Counted from the first letter of the stretch, positions 41,436 through 50,360 are shown. The stretch is DNA of 64,000 bases from Streptomyces xylophagus (GCF_000716435.1 NZ_JNWO01000036.1:1-64000); one strand, 5' to 3'. A program made the numbers and translations. Notes: generated by a model not told the origin, from the letters alone.

Positions 41436-41984
41436 TCAGCGGACGGTCTCCAGGACCTCCGAGGCCCCCAGGGCCTCGGCGATGGAGCTCAGCGCGTCGT
41501 CCGCGTCGAGGAGCCGCAGCTCCTTCTCGCCGACGCCCAGGTCGTCGAGGATCTGGCTGTCACCGACGGGGCTGTGCGGAACGGCCTCGGCCGAGGAGGT
41601 GCCGGCCTCGTCGTCGTCCTCCTCGTCCTCCCTCTGAGGATCACCGTCCTCAGTACCGTCGAGGTCGAGGGAGTCCAGATCGACGTCATCGTCGTCGTCC
41701 GGATCCCGTCCGAGCAGCTCGTCGGTGAGCAGGATCTCGCCGTACGAGCTGCGGGCTGCGGCAGCTGCGTCCGAGACGTAGATCCGAGGGTCGTCCTCGC
41801 CGTCGATGCGGACGACGCCGAACCAGGCGTCCTCCTGCTCGATGAGCACCAGCACCGTGTCGTCCTCGGGCGAGGCTTCACGGGCCAGTTCGGCCAGATC
41901 CGACAGGCTCTCGACATCGTCGAGCTCTGTGTCGCTCGCTTCCCACCCGTCTTCGGTGCGCGCGAGCAGTGCGGCGAAGTACAC
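41436..41984 (-). CDS. tRNA adenosine deaminase-associated protein
   Basis: A 182-residue acidic protein always found beside tadA in actinobacteria. Residues 1-90 form a folded domain (YFAALLARTEDGWEASDTEL, VLVLIEQEDAWFGVVRIDGE, PRIYVSDAAAAARSSYGEIL). Residues 95-140 are extremely Asp/Glu-rich. The end is LDDLGVGEKELRLLDADDAL plus a short helix. GTG 41984 is preferred because GGGAGA precedes it by about six bases; ATG 42005 is the alternative. Function is unknown; the association with TadA is established only by gene neighbourhood. Confidence 0.8.
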   Translation of the reverse strand: MYFAALLARTEDGWEASDTELDDVESLSDLAELAREASPEDDTVLVLIEQEDAWFGVVRIDGEDDPRIYVSDAAAAARSSYGEILLTDELLGRDPDDDDDVDLDSLDLDGTEDGDPQREDEEDDDEAGTSSAEAVPHSPVGDSQILDDLGVGEKELRLLDADDALSSIAEALGASEVLETVR

Positions 41985-42227
41985 CGTGACTCTCCCACTG
42001 GTCATAGGTGTGCCGGTTGGGGGTCCCCCCGGCGGAGGTTGCGGGCGGGGAGAGCTCGTGCTCCGAGCCCCACCCACTCGGAATCGTGGCAGAAACAAGG
42101 CGATCAGGGGACGTCTTCGGCTCCCTGTGTCCGCCCGTTTTGATCGACCACCAGCGGGATCGTACGCGGCGATCGCCGTGCACACGCACCCGGTTGGCCT
42201 TACAAGGTCCTGTGAGACAGGCCTCAG

Positions 42228-42422
42228 TCACCAGCGGAACGTGCGCATACGCATGGCGTGGCGCAGCCGTGCGGCCTTGGCGCGGCGGGGCTGGACGCGG
42301 TCGCGCAGCTCGCGCGCCTCGGTCAGTTCCCGCAGGAACTGTGCCCGGCGCCGCCTGCGCTCGGCATCGCTCTCCCGGCTGTCGCGCTGTGACGGGTCCT
42401 CGTGGGACTCACGGTCAGGCAT
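42228..42422 (-). CDS. Small highly charged hypothetical protein
   Basis: A 64-residue protein made of charged helix: [20 protein letters not shown], then [21 protein letters not shown] and a basic end [16 protein letters not shown]. It is probably a nucleic-acid- or ribosome-associated coil, though that is composition alone. There is no strong ribosome site (GGGGTGGTGAACCG before ATG 42422). It lies divergently, 96 bases from upp. Codon bias supports it moderately. Confidence 0.55.
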   Translation of the reverse strand: MPDRESHEDPSQRDSRESDAERRRRRAQFLRELTEARELRDRVQPRRAKAARLRHAMRMRTFRW

Positions 42423-42518
42423 CGGTTCACCACCCCGTTCCGTCCCTCCCACTTTCCCCCGGACGGGCGGTTTGATGCCAGCGCGAGCAGGTACGGAGTG
42501 GCGGCTACTGTTGTGGAC

Positions 42519-43154
42519 ATGCGTCTCCACGTCGTCGACCACCCCCTGGTCGCCCACAAGCTCACCACGCTGCGCGACCAGCGCACCGACTCCGCGACCT
42601 TCCGCCGCCTCGCCGACGAGCTGGTCACCCTGCTCGCCTACGAGGCCACGCGCGACGTGCGCACCGAACAGGTCGACATCACGACGCCGGTCGCCCCGAC
42701 CACCGGCGTCAAGCTGTCCTACCCGCGCCCCCTGGTCGTGCCGATCCTGCGGGCCGGCCTCGGCATGCTGGACGGCATGGTCCGGCTGCTGCCCTCGGCC
42801 GAGGTCGGCTTCATGGGCATGGTGCGCAACGAGGAGACGCTCCAGGCCTCCACGTACGCCACGCGCATGCCGGAGGACCTCTCCGGCCGCCAGGTGTACG
42901 TCCTCGACCCGATGCTGGCCACCGGCGGCACCCTGGTCGCCGCGATCCGCGAGCTGATCAAGCGCGGCGCCGACGACGTGACCGCCGTGGTGCTGCTCGC
43001 CGCCCCCGAGGGCGTCGAGATCATGGAGCGCGAGCTGGCGGGCACCCCGGTGACGGTCGTGACGGCCTCGGTCGACGAGCGCCTGAACGAGCACGGCTAC
43101 ATCGTCCCGGGCCTGGGCGACGCGGGCGACCGGCTGTACGGGGCGGCCGAGTAA
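42519..43154 (+). CDS. upp: Uracil phosphoribosyltransferase
   Basis: A 211-residue enzyme that makes UMP from uracil and PRPP in pyrimidine salvage. The PRPP-binding motif is [18 protein letters not shown] (about residues 126-143). Other family marks are [34 protein letters not shown] and the uracil-binding C-terminus [23 protein letters not shown] 42519 has no Shine-Dalgarno sequence (TACTGTTGTGGAC precedes), so leaderless translation is likely. It is a single gene. Confidence 0.95.
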   Translation: MRLHVVDHPLVAHKLTTLRDQRTDSATFRRLADELVTLLAYEATRDVRTEQVDITTPVAPTTGVKLSYPRPLVVPILRAGLGMLDGMVRLLPSAEVGFMGMVRNEETLQASTYATRMPEDLSGRQVYVLDPMLATGGTLVAAIRELIKRGADDVTAVVLLAAPEGVEIMERELAGTPVTVVTASVDERLNEHGYIVPGLGDAGDRLYGAAE

Positions 43155-43270
43155 GACCGGGTAAGGCCGAGTAAGACCGGCTCGGCACCCGATCAACACC
43201 CGATTCCCGTACGGCTCTTACCTGCCGTACGGGTGGGTGCGCGTGTTGTCCTACGGCTGCTCCCGTACGG

Positions 43271-43915
43271 CTACGAGCACGCCTTCGGTGAAGCGGTGGA
43301 CGTCGGTGCGGCGGGCCCGCTCAGCGCGGCCAGGGCCTTGTCGGCGGCCGCCTTCGCCGTGAGGTCCTTGAAGGCGGTGCCGATGATCAGGTCGACGGTG
43401 GTGCCCTTGCGGGTGGCCTCGGTGCGGCGCTCGGCGCCGGTCAGCTGGGTGGCGAGGACGGGCAGCGAGGTGTCGAGGGAGGCGGCGGGGCCGAGCAGTA
43501 CGCCCGTGCCCTTGACCTTCTTGTCCCACTGCGCGGACGCGTTGCCCACGTCGCCGATCTTGAAGCCGCGCTTCTTGAGTTCGTCGGCGGTCGACTTGGC
43601 GAGGCCGCTGCGGGGCGTGGCGTTGTAGACGTTCACGGTGATCTGGGCCGGCTTCGGCACGAGGGCCGTACTCGGTGAGGGGCTCGCCTTGGTCGCGCAG
43701 TCGGCCTTGGGACCGGCCGCCGCGGCCTGCTTGCCGCCACCGGTGAAGACGTCGATGAGCTGCAACGTGCCCCACCCGCCCACACCCAGGACGGCGACGG
43801 ACGCGACCATCATGAGGACGAGCCTCCCGCGACGCCGCGGACGGCGCATGCGCGGGTATTTGTCCCCCGTGATCCGGTACTGGCCGCCCATGCCTGGGGG
43901 AGTCAGCATGCTCAT
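43271..43915 (-). CDS. LytR C-terminal-domain envelope protein
   Basis: A 214-residue protein. Residues 1-25 are basic and cytoplasmic (PRMRRPRRRGR). One transmembrane helix follows (LVLMMVASVAVLGVGGWGTL). After a Lys/Ser/Pro linker, residues 85-195 are a LytR_C domain (ITVNVYNATPRSGLAKSTAD, ELKKRGFKIGDVGNA, GVLLGPAASLDTSLPVLATQL). LytR_C domains are attached to LCP cell-wall enzymes but also occur alone, as here. It is probably an accessory cell-wall protein. ATG 43915 has no ribosome site; a second ATG two codons later is equivalent. The C-terminus ends in Cys-Ser. Confidence 0.8.
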   Translation of the reverse strand: MSMLTPPGMGGQYRITGDKYPRMRRPRRRGRLVLMMVASVAVLGVGGWGTLQLIDVFTGGGKQAAAAGPKADCATKASPSPSTALVPKPAQITVNVYNATPRSGLAKSTADELKKRGFKIGDVGNASAQWDKKVKGTGVLLGPAASLDTSLPVLATQLTGAERRTEATRKGTTVDLIIGTAFKDLTAKAAADKALAALSGPAAPTSTASPKACS

Positions 43916-44040
43916 GAGCGCAGCGTAGTGCGCCCGGGCGACGATGCCTACTAGATGATCATTCGACAGCGCCGAGACCAACCCGAAAGGGCGAACGGCT
44001 TACCAGAAGGCAGCCGTTCGGGGCTCGATGAGCGTGCGGC

Positions 44041-44337
44041 TCAGTCCAGCTCGAGGACGCGCGCGTGGAGCACCTGGCGCTGCTGCAGCGCGGCGCGGAC
44101 CGCGCGGTGCAGGCCGTCCTCCAGGTACAGGTCGCCCTGCCACTTCACGACGTGCGCGAAGAGGTCGCCGTAGAAGGTCGAGTCCTCGGCGAGGAGGGTT
44201 TCGAGGTCGAGCTGGCCCTTGGTCGTCACGAGTTGATCGAGGCGGACCGGGCGCGGCGCGACATCCGCCCACTGCCGGGTGCTTTCCCGGCCGTGGTCGG
44301 GGTACGGCCGGCCGTTTCCGATGCGCTTGAAGATCAC
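44041..44337 (-). CDS. ParB/Srx-like small protein (often labelled VapB-type antitoxin)
   Basis: A 98-residue protein. The order VRLDQLVTTKGQLDLETLL, AHVVKWQGDLYLEDGLHRAV, RAALQQRQVLHARVLELD fits the ParB/sulfiredoxin fold, where D-G-x-H-R is the core nucleotide-binding motif. I recall relatives annotated as VapB-family antitoxins, but no toxin is adjacent. It diverges from the HerA-like ATPase gene at 44443 across a 105-base gap. A role with DNA or nucleotides is inferred from the fold; the antitoxin label is not supported here. Confidence 0.6.
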   Translation of the reverse strand: MIFKRIGNGRPYPDHGRESTRQWADVAPRPVRLDQLVTTKGQLDLETLLAEDSTFYGDLFAHVVKWQGDLYLEDGLHRAVRAALQQRQVLHARVLELD

Positions 44338-44442
44338 ACGGAAAGCCTACCGGTCATGACGTTCCGGGCGCAGCCATGGAGACGGAGTGCGACGCTGGAA
44401 AAGATGCCGCAAAGGCGGGCAAAAAGGGAACAGGGGCCTGAT

Positions 44443-45951
44443 ATGAGTGACAGCGAGACGATCGCCGCCGGGTACGCCTTCACAGGACCTGCACTCGATC
44501 TGGGCGCCCTGCTCTGGGACGGGGCCCCGCTGCCCGACGCGCAGATCCGCATCCCCCTCCCGATGCTCAACCGCCACGGCCTGGTCGCGGGCGCCACCGG
44601 CACCGGCAAGACCAAGACGCTCCAGCTCATCGCCGAGCAGCTCTCGGCGCAGGGTGTGCCGGTGTTCCTCGCGGATGTGAAGGGCGATGTGTCGGGCATC
44701 TCGGCGCCGGGCGTGGCGAACGACAAGGTCGCGGGGCGGGCCGCCGAGGTGAGGCAACAGTGGACGGCGACCGGCTTCCCGGCGGAGTTCTACGCCCTCG
44801 GCGGGATCGGCCACGGCATCCCGGTCCGGGCCACGATCACCGGCTTCGGCCCGGTGCTGCTGTCCAAGGTGCTCCAGCTCAACCAGACCCAGGAGCAGTC
44901 CCTCGGCCTGATCTTCCACTACGCCGACACCAAGGGCCTGGAGCTGATCGACCTCAAGGACCTGCGGGCCGTCGTCACCTTCCTCACCTCGGACGAGGGC
45001 AAGACGGAACTGAAGAACATCGGCGGCCTGTCGACCGCCACGGCCGGCGTGATCCTGCGCTCCCTCACCGCGTTCGAGGCGCAGGGCATGGCCGACTTCT
45101 TCGGCGAGCCCGAGTTCGACACGAGCGAGCTGCTGCGCACGGCGTCGGACGGCCGGGGCATGGTCTCCGTCCTCGAACTCCCCGCCGTCCAGGACAAACC
45201 GCAGCTCTTCTCGACCTTCCTGATGTGGCTGCTCGCCGACCTCTTCCACGACCTCCCGGAGGTCGGAGACGCCGACAAGCCGAAGCTCGTCTTCTTCTTC
45301 GACGAGGCGCATCTGCTCTTCAACGACGCCTCCAAGGCCTTCCTGGACTCCATCACGCAGACCGTCCGCCTGATTCGCTCGAAAGGGGTCGGCGTCTTCT
45401 TCGTGACGCAGACCCCGAAGGACGTACCCGGCGACGTCCTGGCCCAGCTCGGCAACCGCGTCCAGCACGCGCTGCGCGCCTTCACCCCCGACGACCAGAA
45501 GGCGTTGAAGGCAACGGTGAAAACCTTCCCGAACTCCTCCTACGACCTGGAGGAGATCCTCACGGGCCTCGGCACAGGGGAGGCCGTCGTCACCGTCCTC
45601 AGCGAGAACGGCGCCCCGACCCCGGTCGCCGTCACCCGCCTCCGCGCCCCCGAGTCCCTGATGGGCCCGATCGACGCGGCGACCCTCGACGCGGCGGTCA
45701 AGTCCTCGTCGCTCTACGGCCGTTACGCACAGGCTGTGGACAGAGAGTCGGCGTACGAGAAGTTGGCGTCACGGCCTCAGCCGCAGGAGACACCGAAGGC
45801 GGCTGCCAAGTCGGCTCCCAAGGAGGACGAGTCGATGGTCCAACAGGTCGTCGGCAGCGGCATGTTCAAGTCCCTGGCGCGCTCCGTCGGCACCCAGATC
45901 GGCCGCGAGATCACCCGCTCGCTGTTCGGCACGGCCCGGCGGAAGAGGTAG
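44443..45951 (+). CDS. HerA-like / DUF853 P-loop ATPase
   Basis: A 502-residue motor-type ATPase. Walker A is VAGATGTGKTKTLQLIAEQL (about residue 48). Walker B is LVFFFDEAHLLFND (about 285), followed by SIRLIRSKGVGVFFVTQTPKD-like sensor strands and a C-terminal arginine-rich end GREITRSLFGTARRKR. The DUF853 group is related to HerA/FtsK DNA translocases; many bacteria carry one of unknown function. ATG 44443 is the family start; an earlier in-frame ATG adds a tail of poor codon bias. The nearest neighbour is the ParB-like gene, divergently arranged. A hairpin repeat follows at 46001. Confidence 0.8.
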   Translation: MSDSETIAAGYAFTGPALDLGALLWDGAPLPDAQIRIPLPMLNRHGLVAGATGTGKTKTLQLIAEQLSAQGVPVFLADVKGDVSGISAPGVANDKVAGRAAEVRQQWTATGFPAEFYALGGIGHGIPVRATITGFGPVLLSKVLQLNQTQEQSLGLIFHYADTKGLELIDLKDLRAVVTFLTSDEGKTELKNIGGLSTATAGVILRSLTAFEAQGMADFFGEPEFDTSELLRTASDGRGMVSVLELPAVQDKPQLFSTFLMWLLADLFHDLPEVGDADKPKLVFFFDEAHLLFNDASKAFLDSITQTVRLIRSKGVGVFFVTQTPKDVPGDVLAQLGNRVQHALRAFTPDDQKALKATVKTFPNSSYDLEEILTGLGTGEAVVTVLSENGAPTPVAVTRLRAPESLMGPIDAATLDAAVKSSSLYGRYAQAVDRESAYEKLASRPQPQETPKAAAKSAPKEDESMVQQVVGSGMFKSLARSVGTQIGREITRSLFGTARRKR

Positions 45952-46000
45952 CGCTCCGCTGGAAGCCGGAAGGGGGGCGAGCGTTGTCGGTTGGCCGCGG

Positions 46001-46057
46001 CGCCGTTGTGGCTGGGCGCGCGGTTCCCCGCGCCCCTTTGGGGCACGGGGAACCGCA
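46001..46057. repeat. Interspersed repeat with 11-base hairpin between converging genes
   Basis: A copy of the GTTCCCCGCGCCCCT element of 30950-30984, here extended into a perfect stem: GCGGTTCCCCG (46020-46030) with CGGGGAACCGC (46046-46056), plus an inner CCCC/GGGG pairing. It lies between the HerA-like stop and the convergent 40-residue gene and could terminate both. Confidence 0.7.
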
Positions 46058-46075
46058 GCCATTCGTCTGACTCGC

Positions 46076-46198
46076 TCAGCGTTCCTGTTCCTTCGGGGGC
46101 TGTTGGGGTTCGGGTCGGCGGATCTCCGTCTTCGGCGCGTTGCGGACGGCCTCCGCGCGCAGCAGGGCGCGCAGGACCGTGTACGGGTCGATGGGCAT
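46076..46198 (-). CDS. 40-residue conserved-looking small protein
   Basis: The frame MPIDPYTVLRALLRAEAVRN followed by TEIRRPEPQQPP codes a 40-residue basic peptide with good Streptomyces codon bias. GAGGAAC precedes ATG 46198 by about six bases. An N-terminal helix is followed by a Pro/Gln/Glu tail. No family is recognised. It is 60 bases downstream of the next minus-strand gene and may be co-transcribed. Confidence 0.6.
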   Translation of the reverse strand: MPIDPYTVLRALLRAEAVRNAPKTEIRRPEPQQPPKEQER

Positions 46199-46257
46199 GG
46201 CTGTGTTCCTCGCGTCGTACCGACTGAATGACTGACCTGGTGAGGACGGCCGGTCGG

Positions 46258-46608
46258 TCAGCAGCGCAGGACCACCGTGCGCAGGGCACTCAGGGTGTAC
46301 GACGGCTCGGGCGGAGCGGGGAGACGGCGGCGCGCGGGGACACCGGGCGCCGGGGCCGGGCGCAGGGGTGCGGTGGGCCGCCGGACGGTGAGGGACGGGG
46401 GCCGTAGGGCAGCGGCCGCGTCGAGGACGTCGTACTCGATGGTCGTCTCGACGGAGGAGGCGACCGGGGTCGCGCGCGCCTCGGTGTGCGTGCCCGGTAC
46501 CAGCAGGGCGAGGAGCAGCACGAGGGCCCGCAGCCAGGTGTGGCTGCGGGGGAGGTTTTGTGCGGGGCTCACGGGGGTCAATCTGCCCTGCGGTGCTACG
46601 ACGTTCAT
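46258..46608 (-). CDS. Small putative exported protein
   Basis: A 116-residue protein (or 125 from ATG 46635). After a basic start, residues 24-40 (SHTWLRALVLLLALLVPGTH) form a hydrophobic segment, a signal peptide or anchor. The rest is Ala/Pro/Arg-rich with LRPPSLTVRRPTAPLRPAP and ends SALRTVVLRC. No ribosome site decides between the starts. Function unknown. Confidence 0.5.
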   Translation of the reverse strand: MNVVAPQGRLTPVSPAQNLPRSHTWLRALVLLLALLVPGTHTEARATPVASSVETTIEYDVLDAAAALRPPSLTVRRPTAPLRPAPAPGVPARRRLPAPPEPSYTLSALRTVVLRC

Positions 46609-46654
46609 CGCGTCCGGAGCGAGATACGCCCACATGGAGTAGGGGCCGTCGTCG

Positions 46655-47332
46655 TCACAGGGCGGCCGGGATCTTCTCCGCCCGACCCTTCATCCGGATC
46701 GCCGTGATGATCTCGACGACGCCGACCGCGACCAGCCAGATGCCGCCGACGAGGGTGAGGACGGCGACCGAGCGGAAGGGGGAGTCGATCAGGACGATGC
46801 CGGCGATGAACGTGACGACGCCGAGGAAGATCTGCCAGCCGCGGGCGGGCATGTTCGGGTCGGAGGCGGCGGCCAGGGTCTGGGTGATGCCGCGGATCAG
46901 CCAGCCGATGCCGATCCACAGGGCGAGCAACAGGATCGACTGCATCGGGCCGCGGAAGCAGAACAGGCCCAGCACGATCGACAGCGCGCCGCTGATGAAC
47001 GCCAGCACGCGCAGCGAGGTCGCCCGGTGGGTGCCGAACGCGGAGACCAGCTGGAAGATGCCGCTGATCAGGAGGTAGACGCCGAAGAGGATGCCGGCCG
47101 CGAAGAGGGACGCGCCCGGCCACACCAGGACCAGGACGCCCAGGATCAGGGACGCGACGCCGGTGAGCAGGACGACCTGCCAGGCGGCCTTGGACAGGGC
47201 GTGCAGGGGGCCTTCGAGGTCCAGGTCTCGTTCACGTTCTCGTTCCCGCACGTCGCGCGGGGCGCTCGCGTCGTGGGCGCGGCGGTCGTCGAACTCCGGG
47301 CCCCGGGAGGGGCCGCTCGGTGCCTCGGTCAT
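46655..47332 (-). CDS. HdeD-family membrane protein
   Basis: A 225-residue membrane protein of the HdeD/DUF308 family. About 50 hydrophilic residues (RERERERDLDLEG) precede six helices: VVLLTGVASLILGVLVLVWP, LFAAGILFGVYLLISGIFQL, VLAFISGALSIVLGLFCF, SILLLALWIGIGWLIRG, IFLGVVTFIAGIVLIDSP and VAVLTLVGGIWLVAVGVVEI. HdeD in E. coli is linked to acid resistance; in actinobacteria the role is unknown. ATG 47332 is the natural start, a longer frame being overlapped by the next gene. Confidence 0.8.
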   Translation of the reverse strand: MTEAPSGPSRGPEFDDRRAHDASAPRDVRERERERDLDLEGPLHALSKAAWQVVLLTGVASLILGVLVLVWPGASLFAAGILFGVYLLISGIFQLVSAFGTHRATSLRVLAFISGALSIVLGLFCFRGPMQSILLLALWIGIGWLIRGITQTLAAASDPNMPARGWQIFLGVVTFIAGIVLIDSPFRSVAVLTLVGGIWLVAVGVVEIITAIRMKGRAEKIPAAL

Positions 47333-47418
47333 GGTCCATGGTTTGACCGGGCGGCGACGGCCCGCCACCGGGGCGGGCCACCTGGCTGACGCGGTGGCCG
47401 ACGCGGTGGCCTGCGCGA

Positions 47419-48024
47419 CTACTTGCCGCCGGCGGCCTTCGCGGCCTTGTCCGCCTTGGCCGCCGCCTTCATCTCCTGCTTGTGGGCGCGGACCTTGGTC
47501 AGCGACTCGGGCCCGGTGATGTCGGCGACGGACCGGAAGGACTTGGGTTCGCCGTACGCCCCGGCGGCCTCCCGCCACCCCTTCGGCGTCACTCCGAGCT
47601 GCTTGCCGAGCAGGGCCAGGAAGATCTGCGCCTTCTGTTTGCCGAACCCGGGCAGCTCCTCAAGGCGCTTGAGCAGGTCCGCCCCGGTGCCGACGCCCTC
47701 CCAGACGCCGCTCGCGTCCCCGTCGTAGTGCTCGACGAGGTACTGGCACAGCTGCTGGATCCGCTTCGCCATGGAACCCGGGTAACGATGCACGGCCGGC
47801 TTCTCGGAGAGCAGCGCGGCGAACTCCTCGGGGTCCCGCGCCGCGATCTCGTGCGCGTCCAGATCCTCGGCCCCGAGCCGGTCCGCGATCGTGCGCGGCC
47901 CCTTGAACGCCCACTCCATCGGCACCTGCTGGTCGAGCAGCATCCCCACCAGCGCGGCTAGCGGGGAACGGCCGAGGAGTTCGTCGGCGGCGGGGTCCTG
48001 GGCGAGATGAAGGGTGACGTCCAT
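47419..48024 (-). CDS. HhH-GPD-type base-excision DNA glycosylase-like protein
   Basis: A 201-residue DNA repair protein of the HhH-GPD superfamily. The N-terminal helices include SPLAALVGMLLDQQVPMEWAF. The helix-hairpin-helix is LPGFGKQKAQIFLALLGKQL (about residues 123-142), with the GFGKxKA turn that grips the DNA backbone. The C-terminus is an Ala/Lys-rich tail. The usual catalytic Asp is not clearly in place after the hairpin (GWREAAGAYGE follows), so activity or specificity may differ from AlkA/Nth. It is 26 bases downstream of the FG-GAP gene on the same strand. Confidence 0.8.
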   Translation of the reverse strand: MDVTLHLAQDPAADELLGRSPLAALVGMLLDQQVPMEWAFKGPRTIADRLGAEDLDAHEIAARDPEEFAALLSEKPAVHRYPGSMAKRIQQLCQYLVEHYDGDASGVWEGVGTGADLLKRLEELPGFGKQKAQIFLALLGKQLGVTPKGWREAAGAYGEPKSFRSVADITGPESLTKVRAHKQEMKAAAKADKAAKAAGGK

Positions 48025-48049
48025 GACCCCGATGATGCCTCCGTGCGGG

Positions 48050-49534
48050 TCAGAGCTCCACGTGAGGGCTGGCGAACGCGGCGCCGAAGTAGCCCTTCAC
48101 GTTGTACACGCTGATGCCGGCGCTCTTGCCGCAGACGTTGATCGAACCGCTGAGCACGGGACCGGAGGCCGAGCCGCGGGCGACCCAGACGCAGCCGTCG
48201 CTGTTCTCCGTGGGGGCTCCTACGACCGTCTCGGCCTTGCCGTCCTTGTTCAGGTCGGCGAGGTGGACGCCCGCGCCGAACTGGTCCCCGGTCTCGACCG
48301 CGCCGGGCACACCCGCCGTGTCCTGGGTGTATCCGGCGGCCTTGGCGGTGGTCAGGCCGGTGGCGGAGCCGCGCAGCAGGATCGCGGTGCCGGCCGTCTT
48401 GTGCGTGCCGAGGGCTTCGCCGGGGGCGCCGACGAGGACATCGGCGTATCCATCCTTGTTCACGTCGCCGATGCTGAGGGACTGGCCGAACTCGTCACCG
48501 TTCTCCGCGGCGCCGGGCACGCCTGCCGTGTCCTGCTGGAAGACCTTCGGCTTCTGGTCGGCGGTGATGCCCTGCGCGCTGCCGTAGAGGACCTGGATCT
48601 CGCCGCCGCGGTGGGCGGCGCCGGTCTCGTTGGCGAGGTAGTCGTCCTCCGAGATGCCGGTGACGAGATCGCCGTAGCCGTCGCCGTTGATGTCGCCGAT
48701 CTGGCCGGCATGGCCGTCGGCGTTGGGGAGATCGATGGGCCAGTTGGCGAGTCCGCCGTCATCGCCGGGAGCGCCGTTGTCGACGTACACCGTTCCGCGC
48801 AGGTCGTCGTCCGAGGGCCCGGGCAGCCAGAACCGCTCGGCCTTTCCGTCGCCGTTCACGTCGCCCATCACGACGCCACGGGCGTTGGCCCGCCATTCGA
48901 GATAGCGGGAGGCGGCCTGGCCGGTGCGGGTGAACGGACCGCTGTAGGACGAGGCCTCACAACCCGAGCCGACCCCCACCTCCGGGGCCCCGTCGCCGTT
49001 CATGTCCCCCGTGGCCAGGGACAGTCCGAAGCGGCAGTACGTCCTGCCGTCCCCGTACCCGGTCGGCGGGGCGATGCTTGCGCCGCCCTTCAGACCGCTC
49101 GGGCCGCCCCACACGACGGTCACGGTGCCCCGCAACGACTTGCCGCTCACGCCCTCGTCCGGGGTGCCGACGATCAGGTCGGCGTATCCGTCCCGGTCCA
49201 GGTCGGCGCCGGCCACCGTGGTGCCGAAGCCGTCGTACTCCTCGGGGTCCCCGGGGATTCCCGCCGTGGCCTGGGTGATGACCGTCCGCCGCGTCGCACT
49301 GACCGTCGACGCGGAGCCGTACAGCACGACGACCGAACCGGCGGCCTCCACACCGCCGTTGGCGGCGTTCGGCGCACCGATCGCCAGGTCCCGGTACCCG
49401 TCCCCGTTGAAGTCGTCCTGCACGGCAGCCGTGTTGGCCCCCTTGTAGGGCGAGGCGGCCGACGACGACACCGGGGTGAGCGGGACGGCGACGGCGGCGG
49501 CGAGTACGACGGCCGTGGCGACAGCTCTGCGCAA
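48050..49534 (-). CDS. Secreted FG-GAP / integrin-alpha-like beta-propeller protein
   Basis: An exported protein of 494 residues. A signal peptide (AVATAVVLAAAVAVPLTPVS) precedes seven calcium-type loops, DFNGDGYRD, DLDRDGYAD, DMNGDGAPE, DVNGDGKAE, DINGDGYGD, DVNKDGYAD and DLNKDGKAE, spaced about 60-70 residues apart. This predicts a seven-bladed propeller, as in integrin alpha heads. FG-GAP-like signals (FGTTVAGADL, FGQSLSIGDV, FGAGVHLADL) precede the loops. A lone Cys pair is in GSGCEASS and YCRFG. The start is TTG at 49534: GAGGAG sits seven bases upstream, whereas a longer TTG frame at 49558 lacks one. The ligand is unknown. Confidence 0.85.
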   Translation of the reverse strand: MRRAVATAVVLAAAVAVPLTPVSSSAASPYKGANTAAVQDDFNGDGYRDLAIGAPNAANGGVEAAGSVVVLYGSASTVSATRRTVITQATAGIPGDPEEYDGFGTTVAGADLDRDGYADLIVGTPDEGVSGKSLRGTVTVVWGGPSGLKGGASIAPPTGYGDGRTYCRFGLSLATGDMNGDGAPEVGVGSGCEASSYSGPFTRTGQAASRYLEWRANARGVVMGDVNGDGKAERFWLPGPSDDDLRGTVYVDNGAPGDDGGLANWPIDLPNADGHAGQIGDINGDGYGDLVTGISEDDYLANETGAAHRGGEIQVLYGSAQGITADQKPKVFQQDTAGVPGAAENGDEFGQSLSIGDVNKDGYADVLVGAPGEALGTHKTAGTAILLRGSATGLTTAKAAGYTQDTAGVPGAVETGDQFGAGVHLADLNKDGKAETVVGAPTENSDGCVWVARGSASGPVLSGSINVCGKSAGISVYNVKGYFGAAFASPHVEL

Positions 49535-49609
49535 GGGGGGACTCCTCGGTCGGGACAACAGGCGTACGCCTGGACACGCGAAGCACTCGGATGGTTGTAC
49601 GCCTCGCTG

Positions 49610-50320
49610 CTACGCCCGCCAGTAGCCCAGGGCGTGCACCCGCTCCCGCCGCACCCCCAACTCCTTGCGCACGTACGACGACAGAGCCCGCGTCGTGGCC
49701 GTGTCGCAGGTGATCCAGACGTACGGGTCGGCGCTGTCCTTCAGCAGGTCGGGGAGTTCCGCCCGTACCCGCTCGGCGAGTTGGCCGCGGGAGAGCCTGC
49801 GGATCTCGTGCCGGTCCGGGTCGGTGTGGAGCGGCAGCCCGGCGAGGTCGCCCTCGAACCAGATCGTCGCCGGAATCGTCGAACCCACCGCCCCCAGAAG
49901 GGAGTTGATGGCAGGGAGTGACGCCGGGTCGCCGATCGCGAAGAGGTGGGAGGGGGCCGGGGTGGGCTCCTCGAAGCCCGTGCCCTGGACCGTGGCCTCG
50001 ATGGTGTCGCCGGGCTTGGCCGACCGGGCCCAGTCGCTCGCGCGGCCCTCGTGCAGGGCGAATTCGAGGCCGAAGGTGCCGGCCGCCGGGTCGGGGTCGA
50101 CCAGGGTGTACGCCCGCTGGTGCGGCCTGCCCGCGTTGTCGAACCAGAGGCGGACCCACATCGTCGGGTGGACGCCGGTCGCCGCGAGCATGCCGCCGTC
50201 GGTGAGGCGGAGGCGCCGGTAGTGCGGGGTGACGTCCTCGGCCCTCGTGACGGTGAACTCGAAGTCCTTCGCGCGCAGCAGCCGGAGAACCGCGCCCTCC
50301 CAACCGCGCCCCTGCACCAT
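49610..50320 (-). CDS. Siderophore-interacting protein (SIP, ferric-siderophore reductase)
   Basis: A 236-residue flavin reductase of the SIP/ViuB family, which releases iron from ferric siderophores in the cytoplasm. Pattern: the FAD-binding RAYTLVDPDPAAGTFGLEFAL (R-x-Y-T-x-R relative), HEGRASDWARSAKPGDTIE, LFAIGDPASLPAINSLLGAVG (NAD-binding loop), VWITCDTATTRALSSYVRKEL and the C-terminal GYWRA tail. ATG 50320 follows GAAGAGG. A longer TTG frame would begin inside the iron box. The iron box at 50361 lies just upstream, so expression should rise when iron is scarce. Confidence 0.9.
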   Translation of the reverse strand: MVQGRGWEGAVLRLLRAKDFEFTVTRAEDVTPHYRRLRLTDGGMLAATGVHPTMWVRLWFDNAGRPHQRAYTLVDPDPAAGTFGLEFALHEGRASDWARSAKPGDTIEATVQGTGFEEPTPAPSHLFAIGDPASLPAINSLLGAVGSTIPATIWFEGDLAGLPLHTDPDRHEIRRLSRGQLAERVRAELPDLLKDSADPYVWITCDTATTRALSSYVRKELGVRRERVHALGYWRA

Positions 50321-50360
50321 GGCCTCTTCACCCTTCGCGTACGCTTTCCCCACCAGTAAC

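Noticed and set aside
44041..44337. Toxin-antitoxin locus
   Set aside because: The protein looks like the family sometimes named VapB, but no PIN-domain toxin is adjacent and its fold suggests ParB/Srx.
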